Positions 1 through 9,246 are shown, numbered from the stretch's first letter. The stretch is 64,000 nucleotides of DNA from Thermomicrobiales bacterium (GCA_023957115.1 JAMLHN010000005.1:1-64000); one strand, 5' to 3'. A program made the numbers and translations. Notes: generated by a model from the letters alone, not told the origin.

Positions 1-120
1 GCTAGCGGTCCCCCGCGGCTCCGGCCATGGTTCTTTTGCTGTCGCCGCCGCCCGTGGGCGGGCCGCTACTCTATCCCCAAGCGATTACCCGATTACCAGG
101 CGATTGCCCGGATTTCGTAT
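1..120. repeat. M1 MITE-like element, right part, cut by window edge
   Basis: The segment ends with ATTGCCCGGATTTCGTAT (103-120), matching the right end of the inverted-repeat family M1 seen at 46885-46994 and 55471-55637. It also shares the internal CTATCCCC block (71-78). The left end lies outside the window. The terminal T of the element is the first base of the complementary stop codon of the S9 peptidase. Confidence 0.55.
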
Positions 121-2066
121 CAGGACCCAGGGCTCGAATTGTCTTCGTCTGCCGCGCTTTCCGGTTTCAGCCATTTCTCGAACCAGTCCCCAATGCGCGT
201 AAGCAGATCGATCTGGTGATTGCGCTCCTTGAACCCATGTGGCTCACGCGGATAGCGCACGAATTCGACTGGCACATCGAGCACCTTGAGCGCGCGGTAC
301 ATCTCCGCGCCCTGGGTCACGTGCACGCGGTCGTCCGCTTCCCCGTGGACGATCAGCGTTGGGGTGACGCAGTTGGTGATGTGCTTGATGGCCGACGATT
401 CCCAATACTCATCGAGATGATGGTAGGGCTGTCCCGGGTAGTAGGAGAGATTGGCGGATGGGATATCGTCGGTGCCGTGATCGGAAATCATGTTCGAGAG
501 TCCGGCGCCCATAACGGCCGCCTTGAACATCTGCGTGCGCGTAATCGTGTAGGCGGTCAGATAACCACCCCAGCTCCAACCGCCGACACCAAGCCGTTCC
601 GGATCGGCGATCCCCCGGTCGACCAGCGCCTGGGCTCCGGCAATCACATCGCGCATCTCACCACCGCCGACATCGTCGATCAGCCGGCGCTGAAATTCCG
701 ATCCGCGTCCGGTACTGCCTCGCGGATTCGGAGTGAGCACGGCGAATCCACGAGAGACCAGGTACTGGGTCCAGTCATGCCAGTCGAGGAAGCAGTTGTC
801 CTGCCATTGCCAGCTTGGGCCGCCGTGAATCTGGACCACGAGCGGCAACGGAGCGTCGTCGTCGCGTTCCGGCAGGGTGAGCAGGCCGAAGATCTCCAAA
901 TCGTCCGATTGCCACGAAATCGTCTCGCTGGGAAGCAGCTTGCCAGCGAAGTCCTTTCCGAACTCGGTGAGCTTTACCGGCGCTTCGGCATCCTCAACCA
1001 GGTAGATTTCCTCCGGGACATCGCTATCCGACCAGAGTACCGCGACCGATTCGCCGTTCGGGGTTACCGATGGAGTGTAGGGAAACGCTCCATTGCTGGT
1101 CAGCTCGTCCGGCAGAATCGACGTCCGTTCGCCGGTCCGCACATCGAACCGGTAGAGTCCGGTGTGGACCCCTTCGGCGGTGTGTATGGCCACGGCGCCT
1201 TCGATCTCGTCGAGTGGCCGAATCCCTTCGACATTGCCGGGAAATTCGGGCAGGAGATCGACACAGGCGCCGGATTCCAGGTCGACCAGATAGATCGATT
1301 CGGCCGGATGCGCCCGGAATCCATTCTTGCGGATGGCAAGCGCCAACCCGTTCGGCCCAGTCACGAAGACCGGAAACATCGGCGTTTGATCGAACTCGAC
1401 CAGATGGCGCGGTTCAGCGCCCTCGCGGTCGACGAGCCAGATATCGCCCCGCGCCATCGGAGCATCGAATCCCGTCTCTTCGGACGTGAGATAGGCAATC
1501 TGACTGCTGTCCGGTGACCAGGCATAGTCCCAGAGCTCGCGATCTCCGGAGTCCACCTCGCGCTTCTTGCCCGTTTCGACATCGAGCATGAAAAGCCGGT
1601 TGTAACGTGGCTCTCCGTCGACCACGATCGCATCGTCGCGCTTTTTGTTCTTTTTCTTGCGTTTCTTCGTTTCTGGCTGCCGCCGAAGGACGGCCAGCTC
1701 GGCGCCATCTGGCGACCACTTCAGGGCTTCCAGCTCGCCGTCGATCTTGCCGAGCGCGGTGGCTTCGCCGCCATCGAGCGGCAGAAGGAAGATTTGCGTC
1801 TTCTTCTCATCGTTGCGATTGGAGAGGAATGCGAGCTTCGTCCCGTCGGGAGAAAACGCCGGCTCGCTATCGACTGCTGCGCCGGAGGTAAAGGCGCGTG
1901 CCGGCTCCCTGTTTCGCGAGAGCCAGATGGCTTTGCTCGCCGATTCTCCCTTGTAGCCCCAGGGTGCGACCTCGAAGGCCACCAGCGATCCATCCCGGCT
2001 GATCACCGGGGTCCTGGGCACCGTTCGATCGACGATCTTCTTTGCCTTGAGTGGGTTTTGCGTCAT
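120..2066 (-). CDS. S9 family prolyl oligopeptidase-type peptidase
   Basis: Serine peptidase of the S9C (acylaminoacyl-peptidase) type, about 648 residues. The N-terminal two thirds has repeated WSPDG/FSPDG-like strands typical of the beta-propeller that gates substrate entry. The C-terminal third is an alpha/beta-hydrolase domain with nucleophile motif GWSWGGY, acid motif HGEADDRV and catalytic His in EPHGF, so the triad is complete. The start at 2066 is preferred over an upstream ATG because GGAG lies 5 nt before it and the protein then opens at a normal family N-terminus. No signal peptide is seen, so the enzyme is probably cytoplasmic and acts on peptides. It contains a Lys-rich stretch near residue 190. 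The stop codon TGA abuts a repeat element. Confidence 0.9.
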   Translation of the reverse strand: MTQNPLKAKKIVDRTVPRTPVISRDGSLVAFEVAPWGYKGESASKAIWLSRNREPARAFTSGAAVDSEPAFSPDGTKLAFLSNRNDEKKTQIFLLPLDGGEATALGKIDGELEALKWSPDGAELAVLRRQPETKKRKKKNKKRDDAIVVDGEPRYNRLFMLDVETGKKREVDSGDRELWDYAWSPDSSQIAYLTSEETGFDAPMARGDIWLVDREGAEPRHLVEFDQTPMFPVFVTGPNGLALAIRKNGFRAHPAESIYLVDLESGACVDLLPEFPGNVEGIRPLDEIEGAVAIHTAEGVHTGLYRFDVRTGERTSILPDELTSNGAFPYTPSVTPNGESVAVLWSDSDVPEEIYLVEDAEAPVKLTEFGKDFAGKLLPSETISWQSDDLEIFGLLTLPERDDDAPLPLVVQIHGGPSWQWQDNCFLDWHDWTQYLVSRGFAVLTPNPRGSTGRGSEFQRRLIDDVGGGEMRDVIAGAQALVDRGIADPERLGVGGWSWGGYLTAYTITRTQMFKAAVMGAGLSNMISDHGTDDIPSANLSYYPGQPYHHLDEYWESSAIKHITNCVTPTLIVHGEADDRVHVTQGAEMYRALKVLDVPVEFVRYPREPHGFKERNHQIDLLTRIGDWFEKWLKPESAADEDNSSPGS

Positions 2067-2130
2067 TGGTACTCCATCGTGCGTGGCACTCGGGCCACAA
2101 AGCTGTCTCGTTCTCATCTCGATGCCGGTG

Positions 2131-2215
2131 TTGTCACGCTGAGCGCCAGCGAGGAACCTCGTCTTCACTGACCCGGAACGACGAAGAGATCCTTCACTTC
2201 GTTCAGGATGACAAC
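2131..2215. repeat. Dispersed repeat upstream of the S9 peptidase gene
   Basis: This gap carries GAGATCCTTCACTTCG followed by TTCAGGATGACAA and, further left, GTCACGCTGAGCGCCAGCGA. These are variants of a repeat type common in intergenic DNA of soil bacteria (from memory, not searched). Comparable text (GAGATGCTTCGTTCC then TCAGCATGAC) occurs at 46759-46782 and (GAGATTCTTCC then GTCAGAATGAC) at 62745-62769. Confidence 0.45.
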
Positions 2216-2232
2216 GCGGAGCGCCTGATTGC

Positions 2233-3885
2233 TTACCTCTTCGAAATCGATGACATCGCCGTTCCGGCCGAGATGTTCTCGGGATCGACGACGACGTCGA
2301 TCACACTGATACCCGGGTTGGCGATGGCCGCCGCGATCGCATCGGCGGCCTGATCGTTCCGCTCGACTCGGAACCCCTGGCCACCGAACGCTTCGGCATA
2401 CTTGACCAAATCGGGCGTCCAGATATCGGTGCCGCTGACCCGGCCCGGGAATTCGCGTTCCTGATGTGCACGGATAGTGCCATAGATGCCATTGTCGAAA
2501 ACGACACAGATGACGTTGAGCTTCCGTTGCGCAGCGGTTGCCAGCTCATTGGCGGTCATCAGAAAGCCACCATCGCCCGAAAGCGAGACCGAGGGGAACG
2601 CGGAATCGTTCACGATGGCCGCGGCCACGGCCGACGGAACGGCGTACCCCATCGCCCCCGAAACCGGTCCCAGGAACGTGCCTGGATGTGTGAACGAACC
2701 GTACCGCTGGGTCCAGGTCCAGAAGTTTCCAGCATCGCTGGTCAACACCGATCGATCGGGGAGCTGCCGGCTCAGCTCTCGCATGACGACGGCTGGATCG
2801 ACCCCGTGGGCGGTGCTGACGCTTGATGCATCGAGCACGGCGGTCAGCTTCGCCTTGAGCTCCTGTTGCTCGGCTGACCGGTCTGGCCAGGAGACCGTTT
2901 GCGCGGCATTGGCGAGCGTCGCAATGGCGACGCGGGCATCGGCCGCGATCCCAATGGCCGCGGGGTAGGTCTTGCCCACCGTTTCGGGATCGATATCGAC
3001 ATGGATCAGCGTTGTGCCCGGTGTTGGAACCGTGTAGCCGAGGGTCGTGGTTTCGTTCAGGCGTGCGCCGATCGCCAGGATCACATCCGCGGTTGCCATT
3101 CGCTCCCGAACCACCGCTGGCGTCCCAAACGAGAGCGAGCCGAGTGAAAGTGGGTGATCGGTCGGGAACGCATCGAGCCGCCGGAATGCGGTTGCGACCG
3201 GAATCCCGGTCTGCTCGGCAAATGCCACCAGCGGGGCAACTGCTCCAGCACGAAGCACACCGCCACCGGCGATGATGACCGGTTGTTTGGCGTTCTTCAG
3301 CAGATCGATGACCTGCCCGGCAACGTCCGCCGCCACCGCGGTTTCGATCGGAGCGGTGCTGGGGAGATCGGGTTCCGGAACCTCCTCATCGAGGATATCG
3401 CCACGCAGGACGATGCCGACCGGTCCGGGTCGTCCACTCATGCTCATCCGGTAGGCCTCACTGACCAACCGGGGAAGCTCGGACGCGCTGGGCGGTTCGA
3501 CCGACCATTTGGTGATCTCGCCCAGGAACGGCGCCAGCTCGACCTCTTGCAGCGCTTCGCGATGCCGGAACGGCGTCTCCACCTGACCGACCATCGCCAG
3601 CATTGGAGTCGAATCCTGGTAGGCGGTGTGAATGCCGATTGCCAGATTGGCCGTCCCCACTCCACGGGTGCCCATACAGATCGACGGTTGTCCGATCAGC
3701 TTCGCGGCCGCGTCGGCCATGAATGCGGCGCCGCCTTCGTGCCGGCAGGTCACCAGCTCGATCTCCGGGGTCTCGTAGAGCGCATCGAGCAATCCGAGGA
3801 AACTCTCGCCCGGCACGCCGAACGCGTACTTCACCCCTCGGTCGCGCAGCAGCCGCGTTGCGGCAAGACTCGATCGGATCACCAT
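2233..3885 (-). CDS. Thiamine diphosphate-dependent enzyme, acetolactate synthase-like
   Basis: A 550-residue protein with the three-domain ThDP fold: N-terminal Pyr domain (about 1-170), central Rossmann-like domain (about 185-320) and C-terminal PP domain (about 360-540). The PP domain holds the cofactor motif, which opens with GDGGF and ends with FDNG. Glu50 in CRHEGG is the conserved cofactor-activating glutamate. Canonical glyoxylate carboligase carries Val there, so despite the neighbouring hyi and tartronate-semialdehyde-reductase genes this is not a textbook Gcl. Substrate is unknown: 2-oxo acid decarboxylation or carboligation is all the fold supports. AAGGAG lies just upstream of the ATG. 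It is transcribed away from hyi, across a 267-bp repeat-filled gap. Confidence 0.88.
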   Translation of the reverse strand: MVIRSSLAATRLLRDRGVKYAFGVPGESFLGLLDALYETPEIELVTCRHEGGAAFMADAAAKLIGQPSICMGTRGVGTANLAIGIHTAYQDSTPMLAMVGQVETPFRHREALQEVELAPFLGEITKWSVEPPSASELPRLVSEAYRMSMSGRPGPVGIVLRGDILDEEVPEPDLPSTAPIETAVAADVAGQVIDLLKNAKQPVIIAGGGVLRAGAVAPLVAFAEQTGIPVATAFRRLDAFPTDHPLSLGSLSFGTPAVVRERMATADVILAIGARLNETTTLGYTVPTPGTTLIHVDIDPETVGKTYPAAIGIAADARVAIATLANAAQTVSWPDRSAEQQELKAKLTAVLDASSVSTAHGVDPAVVMRELSRQLPDRSVLTSDAGNFWTWTQRYGSFTHPGTFLGPVSGAMGYAVPSAVAAAIVNDSAFPSVSLSGDGGFLMTANELATAAQRKLNVICVVFDNGIYGTIRAHQEREFPGRVSGTDIWTPDLVKYAEAFGGQGFRVERNDQAADAIAAAIANPGISVIDVVVDPENISAGTAMSSISKR

Positions 3886-3900
3886 TGACTCCTTAACTGG

Positions 3901-3940
3901 GGAGTTAGGAGTTAGGAGTTAGGATTTGGGAGTTAGGAAT
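3901..3940 (+). repeat. Heptamer array, family F1 (unit GGAGTTA)
   Basis: Five consecutive 7-nt units, GGAGTTA three times then GGATTTG and GGAGTTA, lie 15 bp upstream of the ThDP enzyme start. The facing array at 4045-4082 is on the other strand, so the pair could fold into a large imperfect hairpin enclosing about 100 bp. Confidence 0.8.
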
Positions 3941-4044
3941 GCGTGTCCCAGACACTATTTCTCAGAGGGTGTTTGAAAGCCCAACAAGGTCGACCTGCTC
4001 AGGACATAGCCCCCCCATGACTCAGGATCTGTTCAGATACGCTC

Positions 4045-4082
4045 TAATTCCTAACTCCTAACTCCCAATTCCTAGCTCCCCA
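4045..4082 (-). repeat. Heptamer array, family F1, inverted copy
   Basis: Reads TAACTCC TAACTCC CAATTCC TAGCTCC on the plus strand, the complement of the 3901-3940 array, with the same 7-nt spacing. It sits 70 bp upstream of hyi. The 3941-4044 spacer shows no gene. Confidence 0.75.
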
Positions 4083-4152
4083 TTTGACCTCTGTTCGCTC
4101 CCCCGCATAGGATGGCGCGACAGATGCGCTGACCACGTTGCGGGAGAGCTCG

Positions 4153-4938
4153 ATGCCCAAGTTTGCCGCCAATTTGACGATGTTGTACCAGGAGTATCCG
4201 TTGTTGGAACGGATCGAGCGCGCCGCGTCCGCTGGATTCCGGGGAGTCGAGATCCTCTACCCCTATGGAGCGGACCTCGATGCGATCAAATCGACCCTCG
4301 ATGCACACGATGTCGAGCTGGTGCTTTTCAATATTCCAGCCGGAAATGTCGATGCCGGCGACCGGGGGTTCGCCAACGATCCGCGCAGGGTCGATGAGTA
4401 CCGCGCCGCGGTCGATCTGGCGCTTACCGTGCAGCGATCCCTGCCTGCGCCGAGATTCAATACGCTCGTTGGGCGGAGGCTCCTCGATGTTCCCATCGCC
4501 GAACAGTTTGCGACCGTCCGGGAGAATCTCCGGTATGCGGCAGATGCGACCGCGAAGCAGGGCGTAACGCAGCTCGTCGAACCGCTGAACGCGATCGACA
4601 CGCCAGACTTCCTGGTTCCGACCTCGACCCAGATGCTCGTCTTGATCGAAGAGATCGGTCACCCGAACCTGCGGTTGCAGTACGACTTCTATCATCAGCA
4701 ACGGATGGAAGGAAATCTGATGGCCTTCTTCGCCGGCCATATTGGGCAGATCGGACACATTCAGATTGCGGATAGCCCCGATCGACATGAACCCGGCACC
4801 GGCGAGATCAACTATGACTACGTCTTCGACCAGCTCGATACGCTGGGCTACGATGGCTGGGTGGCGCTGGAATACAAACCGGTGACGACCACCGAAGCCA
4901 GTCTCGGCTGGCTGAAACGATTCGGGTATGACGTTTAG
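4153..4938 (+). CDS. hyi: Hydroxypyruvate isomerase (Hyi), xylose-isomerase-like TIM barrel
   Basis: A 261-residue single-domain TIM barrel of the AP endonuclease 2 superfamily, the usual size for Hyi. It starts MPKFAANLTML and has family landmarks GVEILYPY, metal-ligand region LVEPLN with Glu, LQYDFYH with Asp and His, and a C-terminal ALEYKP with Glu. Hyi interconverts hydroxypyruvate and tartronate semialdehyde in the cytoplasm. The ATG at 4153 has GGGAG 8 nt upstream, and an in-frame ATG 15 nt earlier lacks one. The next gene downstream encodes a tartronate-semialdehyde-reductase-type enzyme, which supports the role. A heptamer array begins at the TAG stop. Confidence 0.85.
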   Translation: MPKFAANLTMLYQEYPLLERIERAASAGFRGVEILYPYGADLDAIKSTLDAHDVELVLFNIPAGNVDAGDRGFANDPRRVDEYRAAVDLALTVQRSLPAPRFNTLVGRRLLDVPIAEQFATVRENLRYAADATAKQGVTQLVEPLNAIDTPDFLVPTSTQMLVLIEEIGHPNLRLQYDFYHQQRMEGNLMAFFAGHIGQIGHIQIADSPDRHEPGTGEINYDYVFDQLDTLGYDGWVALEYKPVTTTEASLGWLKRFGYDV

Positions 4939-4966
4939 CAGCCGGCAGGTAGCAGTCAGCACGTAG
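4936..4966 (+). repeat. Heptamer array, family F4 (AGCAGNC-like), starting at the hyi stop codon
   Basis: From the TAG stop the sequence runs in 7-nt steps: AGCAGCC GGCAGGT AGCAGTC AGCACGT. Related arrays follow the stop codons of dapB (23813) and the VOC epimerase gene (56518). Confidence 0.55.
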
Positions 4967-5042
4967 ACTCTCTCGTCGGAGTGACCCACAGCCAATTTTA
5001 GAGTTCGGACAGCGTGTCATAACCAGGGGAAGGAACGACATC

Positions 5043-5951
5043 GTGGCGGAAACAGTTGGATTCATCGGGCTTGGCATCATGGGCAAGCCTATGGCGCGTC
5101 ATCTGGCCAATGCCGGATATGATGTCGTCATCCATACCCTGAATCGGGAAACGATCAGCACCTTCACCGCGGAGTCGAACAAATTCATCGCGGCGAGTAC
5201 GCCGAAGGACGTCGCTGAAAGAGCCAAAACGGTCATCACCATGTTGCCCGATTCCCCCCAGGTGCGCGAGGTTGCCTTGGGAGAAAACGGTCTGATCGAG
5301 GCGATGGGCGAGGGATCGTTGCACATCGACATGAGCACGATCGCTCCCGCCACGGCCATCGAGGTATCTACTGCGCTGGCCGGAGTGGGCGCGCACGCGC
5401 TGGATGCGCCGGTCAGCGGTGGAGAAGCCGGCGCCGTCAACGCGGCGCTGAGCATCATGGTGGGCGGCGCGGAGTCGGATGTCGAGCGCGCCATGCCGCT
5501 TTTCGAGAAGATGGGCAAAACCATCGTCCACGTTGGCGCATCGGGTGCGGGTCAGGTTGTCAAAGCCTGCAATCAGGTGATGGTTGCGGTCAACTACGCC
5601 GCTATGAGCGAGGCATTGATCCTCGGCGCGAAAGCCGGGGTCGATCCGGAGAAGATTCTCCAGGTGCTCGGTGGCGGCTTGGCCAATAGCCGCGTGATGG
5701 AGCTCAAGGGCCAGAATGCGATCAGCGGCAAATTTGCCCCCGGGTTCCGGGTCGACCTGCATCGCAAGGATCTCAACATCGCCATGAACGCCGGCAAGAC
5801 GACCGGCGTCCCCTTGCCGGTGACTGCACTGGTGCAGCAATTCTTCGAAGCATTGACGGTGGCCGGTCGCGGCGATCTCGATCACTCGTCGCTCATTACG
5901 ATCTATGAGGATCTGGCGCATTATCGGATCGGACAGGATCTAGAAGCCTGA
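5043..5951 (+). CDS. 2-hydroxy-3-oxopropionate (tartronate semialdehyde) reductase family dehydrogenase
   Basis: A 302-residue beta-hydroxyacid dehydrogenase. The N-terminal Rossmann domain opens GFIGLGIMGKPMA (NAD(P) binding), the substrate loop is DAPVSGGEAGA, and the catalytic Lys lies in GQVVKACNQ. The all-alpha C-terminal domain includes KDLNIAM. The combination fits GarR/GlxR, which reduces tartronate semialdehyde to glycerate. 3-hydroxyisobutyrate dehydrogenase is the main alternative and cannot be excluded by motif. The GTG start is preceded by GGGGAAGGA. With hyi 104 bp upstream it forms a plausible hydroxypyruvate-to-glycerate pair. Confidence 0.85.
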   Translation: MAETVGFIGLGIMGKPMARHLANAGYDVVIHTLNRETISTFTAESNKFIAASTPKDVAERAKTVITMLPDSPQVREVALGENGLIEAMGEGSLHIDMSTIAPATAIEVSTALAGVGAHALDAPVSGGEAGAVNAALSIMVGGAESDVERAMPLFEKMGKTIVHVGASGAGQVVKACNQVMVAVNYAAMSEALILGAKAGVDPEKILQVLGGGLANSRVMELKGQNAISGKFAPGFRVDLHRKDLNIAMNAGKTTGVPLPVTALVQQFFEALTVAGRGDLDHSSLITIYEDLAHYRIGQDLEA

Positions 5952-6019
5952 TGCCGGCCCTCTTGTCTCGGCAAGCCCGGGGAACACGGCCGGAATCCTG
6001 ACAATCCAGGGAGTCTCTG

Positions 6020-8146
6020 ATGGGGCTGCAACCAGTGCGTGCACGGCTGTTTGGATCGGTCGATTTGCGCTTGGGAGCGGCCCCGCTCCAGTTTTCCCGC
6101 CGGGATGCGCGTGGCCTCTTGCTCCTGTTGCTGTCCACTCCAACCCACCGGTTGGGTCGGGAGGCTGTGCTCGACGCGCTTTGGCCGGACGTCCCTCCGG
6201 ATTCCGCGCGGAACTCGCTCTACAAGGCGCTCCACGCGTTGCGACGGGCGCTCGAGCCCGATCTGCACGCCGGACGTGCGTCCAGCTTTGTCGTCGTCGA
6301 ACACGATACGATCGGACTGCATCCCGATGCGGATATCCGGATCGATGTCGACCATTTCGAAGCGCTCTTGCGGCAGGCCGAAACAGCGGCCGATCCGCGC
6401 GAGCTCTTGCGAACCGCGCTCGATCTGTATCGGGGACCCCTGCTGGGTGACGACCCTCGTTTCGACTGGGCGCGAACACGACAAACGGCGTTGCGGAATC
6501 GCGTTCGACAGGCAACGCTGCGGCTTGCTCGAATCGAGCTCGAGCATGAGAACGGAATCGCGGTCATTGGGCGGCTGCACGCGTTCCTGGAAGACGACCC
6601 GTTCGACGAAGACATGCAGCGAGTGCTGCTGCGTGCCTATAGCTCCAGCGGCCAGCACATTGCCGCGCGGGAGCATCTGGCCTGGACCCGCGAGTTCTTC
6701 GAGCAGGAGCTTGGCGTTTCTTTCGACATCGATGACGACGAGATCGCTCCCGCGCCCTCGGTCTTGTCAGGACATCGAGCGCACACCCCGGCCTATGGTT
6801 TGCCCGGACTTCCAGGCGAGACGATTGGACGCGAGCGCGAGATCGATTCGATCATCGCTCGATTGATCGCCCCCGGTGTCCGGGAGATCACCGTGCTTGG
6901 ACCCGGTGGGGTGGGCAAGACACGGATCGCCATCGAGGTTGCGCATCGTGCGTTGCCGCATTTTGCCGGTGGTCTCCTGTGGGTAGAACTCTTCACGGTC
7001 CAGGATCGGGAGCTCGTCTTTGCGGCGATCGGTCGTGTCCTGGGACTTGCAGGGCAGGCCGGCGGTCTCGAACGCACACTGGTACTGGCTGCAATTCGGC
7101 GGATGGGACGTTGTTTGATCGTGCTCGACAATCTCGAGCATCTCCCCGGGGTGGAGCAGTATGTGGCAGACCTTCTGCGCGAAGCGCCGGAGGCACGCAT
7201 TCTGGCAACCAGCCGCTCGCCCTTGCGTATTCGCGCCGAGGTGCAGATTCCGCTCGGTCCGCTCCCGCTGCCCAGCGATAACAGTCCGGACTCGGTCCGG
7301 CGCAATCCGGCGGTACAGCTCTACCTGCGACGGAGCGCGGATTGGAACGGAACGGTCGAGCCGTATTCGCCCACCGAGCTTGCCCAGGTGGCGGATCTCT
7401 GCCGGCAGCTCGATGGGCTTCCCCTTGCAATCGAGCTGGCTGCGTCCCGGTCGCACGAGATCGAGATTTCGGAGATCCTCGCCCAGACGTCCAGCCGGTT
7501 CGCCCTTCTCCGCGACGGCCCGGTCGATCTTCCGGATCGTCAACGCACGTTGGAAGCGACGGTGGGCTGGAGCTGCCGCCTGCTCCTCGATCGCGCGGAC
7601 GAGGAGAGCCTGGAGGCCGAACGGATTGCGTTGCTCGTGCGCGATCGGTTTGCGCTTCCGTGGTCGGCGTTGATGCGTTCCTGGATCGCCTGGGAGCGCG
7701 GCAACGACCGCCGTTCCATCGAGCTAGGCGCGCTGGCAGCCGAGCGGTTTCGGGATGCCGGGGACGAGCGAAATGAGATTCACGCGTTGGTTCCGATCGT
7801 GGCCAGTCTCAACCGACTTGGCAATTCGGATGCCGTCGTGACCGTCCGGGAGATCGCGCGCAACATGATCGAATACCCATCCGATATCGTGCTTGCCCTG
7901 GGACTCACGCCAGTTGCGGAGACGGTCTGGAGATTGCGTTGCGACGAGCGGGCTCGTCCAATGCTGGCGGGCGCTGAGCTCGCGGCCGAACGCGCGGCGG
8001 TTCCGCGTATCGGCATCACGACCAGATACCGTAATTCTGTGAAGGAGCGGGTCGAATCGGTCGATCGCGCCGGTGCGCCGTGGCCGCGTATCGAGCCACT
8101 TGCCGCGCTCGATCTGGCCATTGCCGCCGTTGCCGATCTGGGATAG
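6020..8146 (+). CDS. BTAD-domain transcriptional regulator with NB-ARC-like ATPase, internally shortened
   Basis: A 708-residue SARP/AfsR-type protein. Residues 1-95 form an OmpR-like winged helix (the LDALWPD region), and about 100-235 the BTAD helices with LARIELEHENG. Residues 270-520 are a STAND ATPase with Walker A GPGGVGKT (near 292), Walker B CLIVLDNLEHL (near 364), ATSRSPL and GLPLAIELAASR. After LEATVGWSCRLL (near 523) the expected second winged-helix and first TPR region is missing. The text jumps straight to TPR-like sequence (GNDRRSIELGALAAERF). An internal in-frame deletion of a few hundred codons is inferred. AGGGAG 7 nt before the ATG supports the start. Its target genes are unknown. 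Confidence 0.8.
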   Translation: MGLQPVRARLFGSVDLRLGAAPLQFSRRDARGLLLLLLSTPTHRLGREAVLDALWPDVPPDSARNSLYKALHALRRALEPDLHAGRASSFVVVEHDTIGLHPDADIRIDVDHFEALLRQAETAADPRELLRTALDLYRGPLLGDDPRFDWARTRQTALRNRVRQATLRLARIELEHENGIAVIGRLHAFLEDDPFDEDMQRVLLRAYSSSGQHIAAREHLAWTREFFEQELGVSFDIDDDEIAPAPSVLSGHRAHTPAYGLPGLPGETIGREREIDSIIARLIAPGVREITVLGPGGVGKTRIAIEVAHRALPHFAGGLLWVELFTVQDRELVFAAIGRVLGLAGQAGGLERTLVLAAIRRMGRCLIVLDNLEHLPGVEQYVADLLREAPEARILATSRSPLRIRAEVQIPLGPLPLPSDNSPDSVRRNPAVQLYLRRSADWNGTVEPYSPTELAQVADLCRQLDGLPLAIELAASRSHEIEISEILAQTSSRFALLRDGPVDLPDRQRTLEATVGWSCRLLLDRADEESLEAERIALLVRDRFALPWSALMRSWIAWERGNDRRSIELGALAAERFRDAGDERNEIHALVPIVASLNRLGNSDAVVTVREIARNMIEYPSDIVLALGLTPVAETVWRLRCDERARPMLAGAELAAERAAVPRIGITTRYRNSVKERVESVDRAGAPWPRIEPLAALDLAIAAVADLG

Positions 8147-8261
8147 CCCTGGAAGATTTCTGGAAGATCTGGCTGGTACAAGTGGGCTCTGTCCTTGAGT
8201 ACCGGTCGGTTGCCGTGGATCGAACGTTGCGGTGGCCCCGGGGAGGTTTCGGAGGTCGTTC

Positions 8262-9158
8262 ATGGTTGCGTCATTTGGGCGCCTGCGCATGCTCCTGTTG
8301 GTTGTTGCCATCACTTTGCTGGCGGCTCCCGTCCTTTCTCTTTCCGCGCAAGATGCCTCGCCGGAGGCAGATGGCTCGTTGCTCGGAGCGCTGGGCCTGC
8401 CGGTGCTTGAGATAACCGTTACGCCGGATGGAGTCGAACGTCCAACCGAGATCGTCGCTGGGCCACAGCTGTTGGTTATTCATAACCAGATCGAAGGACC
8501 GCTCACCTCAACGTTTGCGGTGCTGCCGGATGGGATTACTGACGAACAGTATCTGGAAGCCGCTTCGAGCGAAGGTCCGCTGCCGGATTGGCTCGGAGAC
8601 GCAGTGATTGCTGGCGGACTCGACCAGGATCCGGGGACGACGGCTTCGGCGATCATTGATCTTGCCCCCGGCACCTGGTCGGTGGTGCTGACCAGCGATG
8701 GTGCGGAAGTGGCCGAACCCGTCCTGCAACTCACCGCCGCCGGCGAAGTGCCCGATGGCGCGACCGATTCGATCCCAACCGATCTCGTCGTAAATCTGGG
8801 CGAGTATGTCTTCGACTTCCCGGATACCGTGCCGGCAGGTCCGCAGATCTGGCAAGTGACCAACTCGCACACGGTTCCGCATCACCTCATTCTCTTCGGC
8901 GCTGACCGGCTTTACACGGCGGACGAAATCACATGCGGACTCGCGGCGTTGTTCATGGGTACGCCCCCGGCAGAAGATGGCTTCGTCCCAGCGGCGTTCG
9001 TTCTGGGGACGTCGCTCATTAGCGGCGGCGTCTCGACCTGGATCGAGGCCGATCTCGAACCTGGCTACTATGTCGCGATTTGCTTCCTGCCCGATCCGGG
9101 CGGCGAGGATCCGCATGCCTTCATGGGTATGGTCGATTCCTTCGAAGTGACCGCATGA
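8262..9158 (+). CDS. Secreted cupredoxin-like protein
   Basis: About 298 residues. The start at ATG 8262 is chosen because GGAGG lies 7 nt upstream. It opens with a Sec signal peptide with hydrophobic core MLLLVVAITLLAAPVL and probable cleavage before QDAS. The C-terminal half looks like a cupredoxin barrel: YVFDFPDTVPAGPQIW, then NSHTVPHHLILF, and finally GYYVAICFLPD and DPHAFMGM. This gives His, Cys, His and Met in the order used by type 1 copper sites, although spacing differs from plastocyanin, so copper binding is unproven. The N-terminal half is not recognised. The neighbouring gene also encodes a small secreted protein, suggesting a cell-envelope pair. Confidence 0.75.
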   Translation: MVASFGRLRMLLLVVAITLLAAPVLSLSAQDASPEADGSLLGALGLPVLEITVTPDGVERPTEIVAGPQLLVIHNQIEGPLTSTFAVLPDGITDEQYLEAASSEGPLPDWLGDAVIAGGLDQDPGTTASAIIDLAPGTWSVVLTSDGAEVAEPVLQLTAAGEVPDGATDSIPTDLVVNLGEYVFDFPDTVPAGPQIWQVTNSHTVPHHLILFGADRLYTADEITCGLAALFMGTPPAEDGFVPAAFVLGTSLISGGVSTWIEADLEPGYYVAICFLPDPGGEDPHAFMGMVDSFEVTA

Positions 9159-9246
9159 GCACGATGAAGGCTGGCAGATAGAACCCTTCAGTAGATCCCG
9201 CAAGCTTTTTCGGTCACGAACCGCATTCCGAACGAATGGAGAAGAG

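Noticed and set aside
27-1517. Long plus-strand frame opposite the S9 peptidase
   Set aside because: It is antisense to a gene with a complete catalytic triad and has no recognisable protein features.
3901-4082. CRISPR-like repeat array
   Set aside because: Units are 7 nt without unique spacers, and no cas gene is present.
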